From positions 1-60,349 of the forward strand of contig CABUBH010000006.1 of assembly GCA_902489775.1 (NCBI GenBank): a stretch of 60,349 nucleotides of DNA. Reading direction: 5' to 3'. Position numbers and translations under genes: made by a program. How positions within the stretch are numbered: the stretch's first letter is position 1; each line of letters opens with the position of its first letter. Below the pieces are notes generated by a model, which did not search any database, was not told the DNA's origin, and saw nothing but the letters and a program-made list of their open reading frames with translations. This DNA is from an uncultured Collinsella sp. GTDB taxonomy: Bacteria; Actinomycetota; Coriobacteriia; Coriobacteriales; Coriobacteriaceae. Positions 52,403-60,349 of this stretch are shown here, piece by piece.

Positions 52403-55144
52403 ATGGACAAGACCGCACAGGACAGCTTGGCAAAGAAGCCCGTCGACATGAGGGACAGGATTCTCGAGCATCTCGAGGCCCTCACCTCTGCCGTCTCGCT
52501 CGACGACCTTGCCCGTCTGTCCACCTCCGACATCGCCGAGACGCTCATCATCTCCAGGAGCCTGGCGAGCCAGTACCTCAACGACCTTGTTCGCGCCGGC
52601 CTTGTGGTTAAGGTGGCGGGCAGGCCTGTCCGTTATTTTCATCGCCGCGCGTTCCAGAAGCGTTTTCAGGTAAAGCTCTCTGCAAGCGAGTACGCCTCGC
52701 TCGCCGACCTCATCCAGGCGACGGGAATCGCCGATCACCGCGACTTCGCGCGTGCCGTGGGCTTTGACCTGAGCCTCAGCTCCGTTGTCGAGCAGTGCAA
52801 GGCTGCGGTTCAGTACCCTCCGTTTGGCCTACCCATCCTCTTGAGCGGCGGCGTGGGTGTCGGTAAGTCTTTCCTTTCTCGCCTTGTGTACGAGTACGGC
52901 AAGAACCAGGGCTTGCTGTCCCGCGACTCCTCCTATGTGCGCATCGACTGCGCCGGGGTCCCGGATGCCGCCTCGTTCAACGGGCTTCTTGACGAGTCGA
53001 TCGCGAAATCGCGCGGGGGTGTGGTTTTTGTCAACGGCATCGAGGCACTCTCTCCCTCTGCGATGGAGCACTGCCTTGCGACGGCCCTCGGGCTCGATGC
53101 CTCCCAGGATGCGCCGCGCGCTCGCCTCGTTCTTTCGACGACGCTTTCCGCCGATGACCTGAAGGTTTCCTCGGCCTACAGCAAAATGCCCATCTGTGCC
53201 CGCGTCCCCTCACTCAAGGAGCGGACCCCCGAGGAGCGCGAGGATCTCATCTTGAGCTTCCTGCGCAGCGAGGGGTGCCGAATCGGTTCTGATGTGAAGA
53301 TCAGCCGCGGCGCATACCGTTGCCTCGTGAACGCGGACTTTTCCGATAACATCGCCGGCTTGCGCGCCTGCGTGACGAACTGCTGCGCCAAAGCGTTCCT
53401 CAATCGCGAGGGCGACTACGTCGTCGTTCGCCCGTATCTTCTTCCCAGCGGGCTCCTCTCCTCCGCGCAGATCGATCAACAGCCCGACGATGGCGTTCTG
53501 ATCGACGCGTCCCTGGATGCCGCCGAGAGCACAGGGCCGGTCGAGCAGGCGCTCGATGCCCTGTGCTCCCTCGATGAGCGATTCTGCGCCGGGGAGCTCT
53601 CTGTCTCCGAGCTCGTCTCGCAAGCTGTCTCCGCTGTGCGCGGCGTTGAGGATCACTTGATCTTCGACCACGGCGTCGCCTCCTCGAGGTCGCGCGCCTT
53701 CGAGCGCGTCGTGGGCGCGGTCCTTGCCGACGCAGGCTCTTCTTATGGCATCGAGCTTTCGAGGAAGGTCGCTTTTCTACTGGCCCAGGAGATTTGCCTG
53801 CAGTTGTGGCCGGGCATCGGCCTGGCTAAGCGAAAGTCTGCCTGTGCGGAGCAAATCTCCCATCTCCTCGGTGCCGTGACCTCCGAATTGCCGTTTGCCT
53901 CGAGTGTCTCCGATCAGGTCGCCGCAGACGTGGAAGGGGCGCTGGGAATCTCGCTCGATCACTTCACGAAGACGCTTCTGACGCTGTGCGTCGCATCGGA
54001 GTCTCGCGACGCGAAGGCCCTTCGAACGCTCTGCGTCATCTTGTCCCACGGCTACTCAACGGCGACGAGCATCGCCGACGCGGCGAACCGTATGCTCGGC
54101 ATGCATGTGTACGAGGCGGTCGACATGCCCTACGACCAGCAGCTGAAGGACATCGTCGGTCCGCTCCAGCGCCTCGTCGACCGCCATTCCTACTGCACCG
54201 GGGTCGTGTTCCTCGTCGACATGGGCTCCTTGGAGGAGGCCTATAAGGCCCTCGAGAACGTTACCGACTCCACTATCGGCGTGGTGAACAACGTCTCTAC
54301 CGGTCTTGCGCTCGAGATCGGGGTCGGGCTGCTCGGCGGCAAGTCCATCGCCGAGGTTCTTGGCGATGCGACCGCCGCGTGCGTGACGCACTGCAAGGTG
54401 ATCGAGCGCGTCAACCGTGAGGACGCCATCGTCTTCTGCTCCGAGTCCGGGGTCGACGCCGCGGAGAGGATACGCCAGCTCGTCTCGCAGAGCCTCCCGC
54501 GCACCATAGGCGCGCGCCTGCTCACGAGGCCCTTCAAGCAGCTCGTCGCGAACGGGTCGAACGACGCCGTTTTCTCCGAGCACCGCGTCTGCGCCGTCAT
54601 CGGCACGGGAGACCCCGGGGTCGCCTCCATCCCCTTCGTCGCCCTCGAGGACATCATGTCGACGGCGTCCGCCTCTAAGGTCGATGCCGTGTTCGGCAGG
54701 TGGCTTGACGCTTCCGAGCTCTCTTCTTTCCACGAGAAGCTGCTCTCGAACATGACGCTGCAGAACGTCATCCGCTCCATCACCATCCTCGACCCGGAGC
54801 GGCTATTCCACGAGATCGAGAGCGCCGTGCACGAGCTTCAGCGCAGGACAGGCGAGAAGATCGGCAGCAACGCCATCATTGGGCTTTACGTCCACCTCTG
54901 CTGTCTCGTCGAGCGCCTTGTTACCAGAAACCCCATTGAGACCTACGTTGGCCAGGACCGCTTCGAGGAGGAGCGTGCCGATTTCATCGAGTCCTTCAGG
55001 CAGAGCTTCTCGAGTATCTCGACGCGCTATCGCGTAGAGGTTCCCGTAAGCGAGATCGCATATGTCTTCGACTACATAAGCGTGAGCGCCGCCCCGGCGC
55101 GAGAAGAGCGCCTCGGCTCCTCGGACCTCCTGCTCGACGAGTGA
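52403..55144 (+). CDS. LevR-like PTS-responsive regulator with degenerate AAA domain
   Basis: A 913-residue regulator. Domains: winged helix (~15-80), AAA domain with P-loop GGVGVGKS (149-156), PRD1 (~375-480), an EIIA-Man-like domain with His549 in LSHGYSTATS, an EIIB-like stretch, and PRD2 (~785-895). This is the LevR plan, where phosphorylation by HPr and the cognate EIIB sets activity. The AAA domain is unusual: the segment that should hold GAFTGA, the sigma-54 contact loop, is absent between VRIDCAGVPDAAS and FNGLLDE, and Walker B reads VVFVNGIE with Asn for the usual Asp-Glu. It probably controls the PTS operon that follows by binding DNA without sigma-54. Confidence 0.82.
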   Translation: MDKTAQDSLAKKPVDMRDRILEHLEALTSAVSLDDLARLSTSDIAETLIISRSLASQYLNDLVRAGLVVKVAGRPVRYFHRRAFQKRFQVKLSASEYASLADLIQATGIADHRDFARAVGFDLSLSSVVEQCKAAVQYPPFGLPILLSGGVGVGKSFLSRLVYEYGKNQGLLSRDSSYVRIDCAGVPDAASFNGLLDESIAKSRGGVVFVNGIEALSPSAMEHCLATALGLDASQDAPRARLVLSTTLSADDLKVSSAYSKMPICARVPSLKERTPEEREDLILSFLRSEGCRIGSDVKISRGAYRCLVNADFSDNIAGLRACVTNCCAKAFLNREGDYVVVRPYLLPSGLLSSAQIDQQPDDGVLIDASLDAAESTGPVEQALDALCSLDERFCAGELSVSELVSQAVSAVRGVEDHLIFDHGVASSRSRAFERVVGAVLADAGSSYGIELSRKVAFLLAQEICLQLWPGIGLAKRKSACAEQISHLLGAVTSELPFASSVSDQVAADVEGALGISLDHFTKTLLTLCVASESRDAKALRTLCVILSHGYSTATSIADAANRMLGMHVYEAVDMPYDQQLKDIVGPLQRLVDRHSYCTGVVFLVDMGSLEEAYKALENVTDSTIGVVNNVSTGLALEIGVGLLGGKSIAEVLGDATAACVTHCKVIERVNREDAIVFCSESGVDAAERIRQLVSQSLPRTIGARLLTRPFKQLVANGSNDAVFSEHRVCAVIGTGDPGVASIPFVALEDIMSTASASKVDAVFGRWLDASELSSFHEKLLSNMTLQNVIRSITILDPERLFHEIESAVHELQRRTGEKIGSNAIIGLYVHLCCLVERLVTRNPIETYVGQDRFEEERADFIESFRQSFSSISTRYRVEVPVSEIAYVFDYISVSAAPAREERLGSSDLLLDE

Positions 55145-55267
55145 CCTTCCCCGCGCCGCCGCAAGCTGACCGCGCGTCCTCAATAATCCGATAACCCCTT
55201 GCCCGGCGCGAATCCGGATAGCGCCGAGGCAGTACCGAACGTAAAACTTCACTTGATAGGAGCAAAC

Positions 55268-55741
55268 ATGAGTGTTGTTATGGCACGAATCGACAATCGC
55301 CTGCTTCACGGCATCATCGTGACGCAGTGGGCCCCGGTGTCGGGCGCGACCCGAGTCATGGTCATCGACGACAAGGTCGCCGGCGACGAGGTCCTGAAGT
55401 CCACTATGAGGATGGCGCGCCCCGCGGGCATGGCCGTCTCGATCATCTCCGAGGAGACCGCGCTCAAGAACTTCGCGGCGGGCAAGTACGACCGCGAGAA
55501 GGTCTTTGTCATCGCCAAGGAGCCCGAGACGATCCTTCACCTGGTCGAGTCGGGCATCGAGCTCCCGTCGCTGATCGTCGGTGGCTCTCTTGTCAAGGAG
55601 GGCGGCGTCCAGCTCACCCAGCGCGCCTACGCCTCCACCGAGAACGTCCAGAGCTACAAGGCGCTCATCGCCCGCGGCGTCAAGGTGACGGCACAGTTCG
55701 TGCCCGCCGACAAGCCCGTCTCCGTCGCCGACCTCATCTAA
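55268..55741 (+). CDS. PTS mannose-family EIIB
   Basis: A 157-residue cytosolic EIIB. The phosphorylated His14 lies in ARIDNRLLHGIIVTQW, the family signature, and the rest (VMVIDDKVAGDEVLKSTMRM and later GVQLTQRAYAST) matches the fold. TAGGAG precedes the ATG at 55268. It is first of six closely spaced genes (EIIB, EIIC, EIID, EIIA, GH172, fructokinase) immediately after the LevR-like gene. It takes phosphate from EIIA and gives it to the sugar passing through EIIC/EIID. Confidence 0.93.
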   Translation: MSVVMARIDNRLLHGIIVTQWAPVSGATRVMVIDDKVAGDEVLKSTMRMARPAGMAVSIISEETALKNFAAGKYDREKVFVIAKEPETILHLVESGIELPSLIVGGSLVKEGGVQLTQRAYASTENVQSYKALIARGVKVTAQFVPADKPVSVADLI

Positions 55742-55750
55742 GGAGGGAAC

Positions 55751-56536
55751 ATGGTCAACTTCACTATCTTGCAGGTCGTCCTTTTGACCCTGCTTGCCTT
55801 CATCAAGCACGTGGACTACTACGGCATCCCGATGATCTTCGTCAACTATGCCGTCTTCTGGGGCCTTATCACCGGCGTCGTCATGGGCGACTGGCAGACC
55901 GGCCTCGTCATCGGCGGCACCATCCAGCTCATGCAGCTCGGCGTCGCGGGCTTCGGCGGCTCGTCGATTCCCGACTACGGCACGATGGCCATCATCGCCA
56001 CCGCCTACGGCGTGACCCTGGGCTCCGACACGGGCCTCGCCATCGGCCTGCCGGTCGGCATGCTCGGCATCCAGCTCGACGTCATCGTCAAGATCCTCAA
56101 CGGCTTCGTCGTCGAGAAGTCCCAGAAGTTCTGCGACGAGGGCAAGTTCAAGCAGATGAACGCCATCCTGTGGGTCTGCCCCGCGCTCTTCGGCCTGTGC
56201 GCCGCCCTGCCCGTCTTTGTCTCCGTGACGCTCGGCCAGCCCGCCGTCAACTGGCTCCTCGAGGTCATGCCCCAGTGGTTCCTCTCCGGCCTCACCCTCG
56301 CCGGCAAGATGCTCCCGGCCATCGGTATCGCCATGCTGCTCCGCTACATGCCAACCGCCAAGTACTTCCAGTACCTGCTCGCCGGTTTCTTCCTCTCGGC
56401 CTTCCTGAACGTGCCCATCATCGGTGCCGCCATCGTCGGCGTCGCCCTCGCGATCGCGTTCTATCAGCGTGCCGAGAAGGACGCCGAGCTCACCGCCCAC
56501 GCTTCCGCAGACGCCTTCATCGGAGAGGATGAGTAA
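55751..56536 (+). CDS. PTS mannose-family EIIC
   Basis: A 261-residue membrane permease subunit with about seven or more hydrophobic spans and the family segments GVVMGDWQTGLVIGGTIQLM and GIQLDVIVKILNGF. It forms the channel with EIID, whose gene begins 2 nt after this stop. AAGGAGGG precedes the ATG. Such C/D pairs carry mannose, fructose, sorbose or amino-sugar substrates; specificity cannot be read from the sequence. Confidence 0.92.
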   Translation: MVNFTILQVVLLTLLAFIKHVDYYGIPMIFVNYAVFWGLITGVVMGDWQTGLVIGGTIQLMQLGVAGFGGSSIPDYGTMAIIATAYGVTLGSDTGLAIGLPVGMLGIQLDVIVKILNGFVVEKSQKFCDEGKFKQMNAILWVCPALFGLCAALPVFVSVTLGQPAVNWLLEVMPQWFLSGLTLAGKMLPAIGIAMLLRYMPTAKYFQYLLAGFFLSAFLNVPIIGAAIVGVALAIAFYQRAEKDAELTAHASADAFIGEDE

Positions 56537-56538
56537 CC

Positions 56539-57369
56539 ATGGAAAACGAGAACATCACCGCCGCCGAGGGCAAGTCCTCCGGCTATAAGGTCACCAAGAA
56601 GGACCTGCGCAACGCGAACTGGCGCTGGCTCATGAGCGTGTGCACCTTCAACTACCAGACCCAGCAGGGCGCCTCGGTCGCCTACGCCCTCTCGCCGATC
56701 CTGAGGAAGATCTACACGAACGACGAGGACTATAAGCAGGCGCTCAACAACCACTTCCGCTACTACAACACCCAGCCTTGGCTCGCCGCCATCATCCTCG
56801 GCGCCTGCGTGGCCATGGAGGAGCGTGACGGCCTCGCGGCGGCGGACGCCGTCCAAGACCTGAAGATCGGCACCATGGGACCGCTCGCCGGCGTCGGCGA
56901 CTCCCTGCTCATGACCATGATCCCGACCATCATGGGCTCCATCGCCGCCTACATGGCCATCGAGGGCAACCCCGTGGGAGCCGGCATCTGGTTCGCGCTC
57001 ATCCTGGCCATCTTCTGGGTCCGCATGCACGCCCTCGAGTTCGGCTACAAGCAGGGTGTGAAGCTCGTCACCGACTTCAGCGAGAAGCTTCCCAACCTCA
57101 CTGCCGCCGCCTCCGTGCTCGGCCTCACCGTGGTCGGCTGCCTCATCGCCTCGGTCATCGGCGTCACCTGCCCGATTAGCTTCAGCTTCGGCGACGTCTC
57201 GATGGAGATTCAGCCGCTGCTCGACAAGATCCTGCCTGCCATGATCCCCGCCGCCATCACGGGAAGCGCGTATTACCTTCTTACCAAGAAGAACGCGAGC
57301 ATGACGGCCCTCATCCTCGTGGTGATCGTCCTCGCGATGGTCGCCTCCGCCGCCGGCATCCTCGCCTAG
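56539..57369 (+). CDS. PTS mannose-family EIID
   Basis: A 276-residue membrane subunit of the mannose-family permease. Family segments are KKDLRNANWRWLMSVCTFNY near the N-terminus and FRYYNTQPWLAAIILGACVA, followed by IKTGTMGPLAGVGDS-type residues (LKIGTMGPLAGVGDSLL). Length is standard. It is the partner of EIIC and follows it by 2 nt. Confidence 0.93.
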   Translation: MENENITAAEGKSSGYKVTKKDLRNANWRWLMSVCTFNYQTQQGASVAYALSPILRKIYTNDEDYKQALNNHFRYYNTQPWLAAIILGACVAMEERDGLAAADAVQDLKIGTMGPLAGVGDSLLMTMIPTIMGSIAAYMAIEGNPVGAGIWFALILAIFWVRMHALEFGYKQGVKLVTDFSEKLPNLTAAASVLGLTVVGCLIASVIGVTCPISFSFGDVSMEIQPLLDKILPAMIPAAITGSAYYLLTKKNASMTALILVVIVLAMVASAAGILA

Positions 57370-57395
57370 CTTCGACCCAAGAGATTGGTGAATCA

Positions 57396-57794
57396 ATGAG
57401 AAAGATAGTTGTGGCGAGCCATTCCCTTCTCGCCCAGGGCTTCAAGGACACCCTCGAGTTCCTTACGGGTAAGAGCGACGCCGTCAACGCCGTGTGCGCC
57501 TACGTGAACGACAACGGCGAGGGGCTCGACGCGGCGGTCGAGGCGGCGCTTTCGGGCACTGATGAGGTCGTCGTCCTCACCGACGCGCTCGGCGGCAGCG
57601 TGAACCAGCGCTTCTCCCGCTTCGCCTCCGACCGGATCCACGTGATCGCGGGTGTCAACCTCCCGCTCGCCATGACGGTCGCGCTCGCGCGCCCCGACGA
57701 GAAACTCGACTTCGACGCCCTCGTCGACGAGGCGCGCCAGCAGATCGTCTACGTGAACGGTGCCAGTTCCGCCGAGTGCGAAGACGACGAATAG
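57396..57794 (+). CDS. PTS mannose-family EIIA
   Basis: A 132-residue EIIA of the mannose type. The active-site His9 lies in VASHSLLAQGF and is phosphorylated by HPr. VLTDALGGSVNQRF is the other conserved segment. In this operon EIIA is a separate chain placed after EIID, whereas in E. coli ManXYZ it is fused to EIIB. AAGAGATTGG precedes the ATG. Confidence 0.92.
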   Translation: MRKIVVASHSLLAQGFKDTLEFLTGKSDAVNAVCAYVNDNGEGLDAAVEAALSGTDEVVVLTDALGGSVNQRFSRFASDRIHVIAGVNLPLAMTVALARPDEKLDFDALVDEARQQIVYVNGASSAECEDDE

Positions 57795-57806
57795 AGGAGG
57801 TCGACG

Positions 57807-58931
57807 ATGAGAGAGTTCCTTAAAGACGTGTGGATGCACGGCGGTGAGGAAAGCCGCGCCATCACCCCCGAGAACATCACGGGCGAGAAGGGCCGCGCCG
57901 CCATGTCGGCCAGCCACCTCGGCGTCGGCCGCAAGGGCTCGTGCTGCGTGCCCCTTGAGTCCGGCGAGACCATCACGCTCGCGGACATCGAAGGCCCCGG
58001 CATCATCCGCCACATCTGGATGACCGTCCCCGACAAGACCGCCGCCGGCAGCTTCGTCATGCGCGACCTCGTGCTGCGCTTCTACTGGGACGACGAGGAG
58101 ACCCCCTCGGTCGAGTGCCCTGTCGGCGACTTCTTCTGCAACGGCTTCGGTGAGCGCGCCATCGTCAACTCGATACCCATCTGCGTGAACCCGACGGGCG
58201 GCATGAACTGCTACTTCGAGATGCCTTTCAGGAAGCACGCCAAGGTCACGCTTACGAGCGAGCACCCCGGGTTCATTAAGTACATCTTCTACACGTTCAA
58301 CTACGCGCTCACCGACGTGCCGGACGACGCCATGTACTTCCACGCCCGTTTTAACCGCGAGCGCAGCACCCGCAGGGGCGTCGACTACACCGTGCTCGAC
58401 GGCGTGCGCGGTAAGGGCTACTACGTCGGCACCTACATGGCCCTGTGCGCCCTGGAGCGCTATTGGTGGGGCGAGGGCGAGATGAAGTTCTTCCTCGACG
58501 GCGACGAGGAGTTCCCCACGGTCACCTCGACGGGAGCCGAGGACTACTTCGGCGGTGCCTGGGCCTTCCTCGACAGGCCGCCCCACGCGCTGCCCGAGGC
58601 GCAGTGCTTCAACACGCTGTTCGCCGGCTACCCGTACCGCTCGACGCGCGACGCCACGCGCGACCGCTTCAGCGCGGGCAAGCCGAACCCGAACCCGATG
58701 CTCGCGACCAACGACGACGCGCTGCCCAGGCACGGCCTCTACAGGTGGCACCTTCCCGACCCGATCTCGTTCAAGGAGGACCTGCGCGTGACGTTCCAGG
58801 ACCTCGGCAACGACGACATCAAGCTCTACGAGCGCGAGGACGACATCTCCACCGTCGCCTACTGGTACCAAAGCGAGCCGCACGCCGTGCTCGCCCCGTT
58901 TGCCGCAAGGCAGGACCGCGTGCCCAGGTAG
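57807..58931 (+). CDS. GH172 (DUF2961) glycoside hydrolase, fructofuranoside/arabinofuranoside type
   Basis: A 374-residue cytosolic protein of the DUF2961 family, now GH172. Hallmarks: EGPGIIRHIWMTVP (62-75), VGDFFCNGFG (106-115), WGEGEMKFFLDGDEEFPT (221-238) and STGAEDYFGGAW (241-252); conserved acids such as Glu225 and Glu245 are candidate catalytic residues. Characterised GH172 enzymes act on alpha-D-fructofuranosides, including difructose dianhydrides, and on D-arabinofuranosides. No signal peptide is present, so it meets a substrate already inside the cell. AGAGGAGG precedes the ATG. Its place between PTS genes and a fructokinase points to a fructose-containing substrate, possibly phosphorylated. 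Confidence 0.85.
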   Translation: MREFLKDVWMHGGEESRAITPENITGEKGRAAMSASHLGVGRKGSCCVPLESGETITLADIEGPGIIRHIWMTVPDKTAAGSFVMRDLVLRFYWDDEETPSVECPVGDFFCNGFGERAIVNSIPICVNPTGGMNCYFEMPFRKHAKVTLTSEHPGFIKYIFYTFNYALTDVPDDAMYFHARFNRERSTRRGVDYTVLDGVRGKGYYVGTYMALCALERYWWGEGEMKFFLDGDEEFPTVTSTGAEDYFGGAWAFLDRPPHALPEAQCFNTLFAGYPYRSTRDATRDRFSAGKPNPNPMLATNDDALPRHGLYRWHLPDPISFKEDLRVTFQDLGNDDIKLYEREDDISTVAYWYQSEPHAVLAPFAARQDRVPR

Positions 58932-58958
58932 GGTCGCCTCGAAACAAGCCAACGTTAT

Positions 58959-58996
58959 GGGCGCCCGCGGTTGACTATGACTGCGGGCGTCCCTTT
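58959..58996 (+). terminator. Hairpin before the fructokinase gene, attenuator-like
   Basis: GGGCGCCCGC (58959-58968) pairs with GCGGGCGTCCC (58983-58993) with a bulge, followed by TTT only. It may lower, not stop, transcription into the last gene. Confidence 0.6.
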
Positions 58997-59010
58997 GCAA
59001 GGAGGATCAC

Positions 59011-59895
59011 ATGAGCGAAAAGCAAATGAGGCTCGGCGCCCTCGAGGCCGGCGGGACCAAGATGGTCTGTGCCGTGGTGTCCGGCGACGGCGAGGTCCTC
59101 GACCGTATGGAGACCCCGACGCTTACGCCCGCCGAGACCGTCCCGCAGATGATCGCATGGTTCACCGCCCGCGATGTGGACGCGTTGGGCATCGGTGCCT
59201 TCGGCCCGACCTGCGTCGACCCCGCCGACGAGCGCTACGGCTCCATCCTCCAGACGCCCAAGCTCGCGTGGCGAGGCTATGGTCTTCGCGCCGCGTTCGC
59301 CGACGCCCTCGGGATTCCGGTGGCCTACGATACGGACGTGAACGTTGCCTGCCTCGGCGAAGCGGTCTTCGGCTGCTGCAAGGGGCTCAAGGACGCCGTC
59401 TACGTGACCATCGGCACCGGCGTGGGCGCGGGCGTCATGTGCGCGGGCAGGCTCCTTCACGGCATGCTGCACCCCGAGGCCGGCCACATGCTGGTAAGGA
59501 CCCGTCCCACCGAGGAAGGACGCTGCGTCTGCCCGAGCCACGCGAGCTGCCTCGAGGGCCTCGCCTCCGGCCCCGCCATCGCCGCGCGCTGGGGAAAGCC
59601 CGCGGCCGAGCTCGCGGACAACGATGAGGTGTGGATGCTCGAGGGGGATTATCTGGGGCAGATGTGCGCGAACCTCGTGCTCATGTACTCGCCTCGCCGC
59701 ATCGTCCTCGGCGGCGGCGTGATGCACCAGGAGCAGCTCTACGGCATCGTCCGCAAGAAGACCCTCGAATATCTGGGTGGCTACATCCAGACCGCCGAGC
59801 TTAAGGACATAGAGAGCTACATCTGCGCCCCGGGCTGCGGCGGCGACCAAGGAATCCTTGGCGCGGCCGAGCTGGCAAGAAGGGCGCTCGCGTAA
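59011..59895 (+). CDS. ROK-family fructokinase
   Basis: A 294-residue sugar kinase of the ROK family. Motifs: GALEAGGTKMVCAVV (ATP phosphate loop), GIGAFGPTCVD, YDTDVNVACLGEAVFG with the catalytic Asp, TIGTGVGAGV, and the zinc-binding HPEAGHM...CVCPSHASC block. It is very close in plan to Bacillus subtilis GmuE and other fructokinases that make fructose 6-phosphate. AAGGAGGATC precedes the ATG. Free fructose released by the GH172 enzyme would be its substrate, which ties the operon to fructose chemistry. Confidence 0.92.
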   Translation: MSEKQMRLGALEAGGTKMVCAVVSGDGEVLDRMETPTLTPAETVPQMIAWFTARDVDALGIGAFGPTCVDPADERYGSILQTPKLAWRGYGLRAAFADALGIPVAYDTDVNVACLGEAVFGCCKGLKDAVYVTIGTGVGAGVMCAGRLLHGMLHPEAGHMLVRTRPTEEGRCVCPSHASCLEGLASGPAIAARWGKPAAELADNDEVWMLEGDYLGQMCANLVLMYSPRRIVLGGGVMHQEQLYGIVRKKTLEYLGGYIQTAELKDIESYICAPGCGGDQGILGAAELARRALA

Positions 59896-59927
59896 CTTGC
59901 GCTCTCTCCGCCATACAACGCGTTAAG

Positions 59928-59978
59928 AAAAGACGAGCGCTTCTTGCCAATTGGGCGGCAAGAAGCGCTCGTCTTTTG
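59928..59978. terminator. Strong bidirectional terminator at the end of the sugar island
   Basis: A perfect stem of about 20 bp (59928-59948 with 59957-59976) flanked by A and T runs. Confidence 0.95.
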
Positions 59979-59990
59979 CATTTTTGTCTC

Positions 59991-60349
59991 TCAAAATCTT
60001 ATTTTCACGATTTGCATTTTCATCCCGTTGTCACCGACCCTTGCGAGAAACCGGAAAAAGCCGCTGACAGAAGGGTCTCTCAAATCGTTATAACCCAGCA
60101 TATAGCCGCGACTTGTGACCTGCAGACGGCTGTCCCACGTGCCGATTTCCTTGGCGGCATCCGAAACCGCAAAATATGCCCCCACATCCTTGATTTTTGC
60201 AGTCTTAAGCCATGTTTTTGCGATCATCTTTACTGCTGTCCGATTGGCAGCATCAAAGACCAGCACACCGCCGGGGAAAGCGTCCGCCATCTCCCGCACC
60301 AGTTCCCGGACCTGCTGGGTCAGAAAGTAATAGAACACCCCGGAGGCAA
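59991..60349 (-). CDS. SAM-dependent methyltransferase, LCM-like, 3' part (cut by window edge)
   Basis: The visible C-terminal ~119 residues read SGVFYYFLTQQVRELVREMA, then FPGGVLVFDAANRTA, as in class I methyltransferases of the leucine carboxyl methyltransferase/PKS O-methyltransferase group. The frame is open through the window edge (codons upstream of the GTG at 60338 continue the protein), so the true start lies outside. Its composition is poorer in GC than the neighbouring sugar genes, suggesting a different origin. The substrate is unknown. Confidence 0.72.
   Translation of the reverse strand, partial: ASGVFYYFLTQQVRELVREMADAFPGGVLVFDAANRTAVKMIAKTWLKTAKIKDVGAYFAVSDAAKEIGTWDSRLQVTSRGYMLGYNDLRDPSVSGFFRFLARVGDNGMKMQIVKIRF

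Noticed and set aside
55145..55267. Sigma-54 promoter before the PTS operon
   Set aside because: There is no TGGCAC-N5-TTGC pattern, and the regulator lacks the GAFTGA loop.
54803..59000. Long minus-strand frames across the PTS-GH172 genes
   Set aside because: They are mirror frames of well-supported PTS, GH172 and regulator genes.

Overview
The window reads as chromosomal DNA from a high-GC gut actinobacterium of the Coriobacteriia, most likely a Collinsella species. This rests on gene content and style (Coriobacteria-like STAND/SARP regulator, MurT-GatD, type III glutamine synthetase, PFL/UPF0210 protein, GC-rich third codon positions, many intergenic palindromes). It was judged by eye, not by a search.

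Layout. 1-9.8 kb: a DUF4143 AAA ATPase; an AraC regulator divergent from a two-gene ABC exporter-fold system; a small membrane protein plus a metal P-type ATPase; an antitoxin/PIN-toxin pair. 9.8-12.5 kb: an unknown protein, the tmRNA gene, a repeat-rich stretch with att-like copies of the tmRNA end and a tandem hairpin array, then a patatin-like lipase. 12.6-16.6 kb: rplM-rpsI, glmM, a glucose-type EIIA and nagB behind a long structured leader. 17-27.5 kb: a 999-residue STAND/SARP regulator, YhbY, a methyltransferase, a long inverted repeat, the PFL protein, and a methionine operon (metF, reactivation-domain protein, truncated metH). 27.9-35.5 kb: glnA type III, then a GntR-controlled alpha-glucoside unit (GH4 phospho-glucosidase, EIIBC, serine hydrolase). 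35.5-41 kb: tRNA-Glu with decayed copies, palindromic repeats, and an operon of two helical proteins of unknown function ahead of a fused MurT-GatD. 41-52 kb: an iron alcohol dehydrogenase, two GldA paralogues, a polyferredoxin, ychF, a divergent XRE/unknown pair around a perfect palindrome, an inverted-repeat element, ansA and guaA. 52-60.3 kb: gene debris, then an accessory sugar island: LevR-like regulator, mannose-family EIIB-EIIC-EIID-EIIA, a GH172 enzyme and a ROK fructokinase. A terminator and the 3' part of a methyltransferase gene follow at the edge.

How it fits together. Amino-sugar and peptidoglycan supply (glmM, nagB, MurT-GatD) and phosphotransferase sugar uptake are recurring themes. 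The free EIIA at 15.1 kb could serve the EIIA-less EIIBC at 32.4 kb. The best candidate for a little-described system is the 52.4-59.9 kb island: a mannose-family PTS, a GH172 (DUF2961) enzyme and a fructokinase under a regulator that keeps its PTS-sensing domains but has lost the sigma-54 contact loop. It predicts uptake and phosphorylation of a fructose-containing saccharide and intracellular cleavage by a GH172 enzyme. The second theme is an unusually rich set of intergenic palindromes, several of which form families within this one window.
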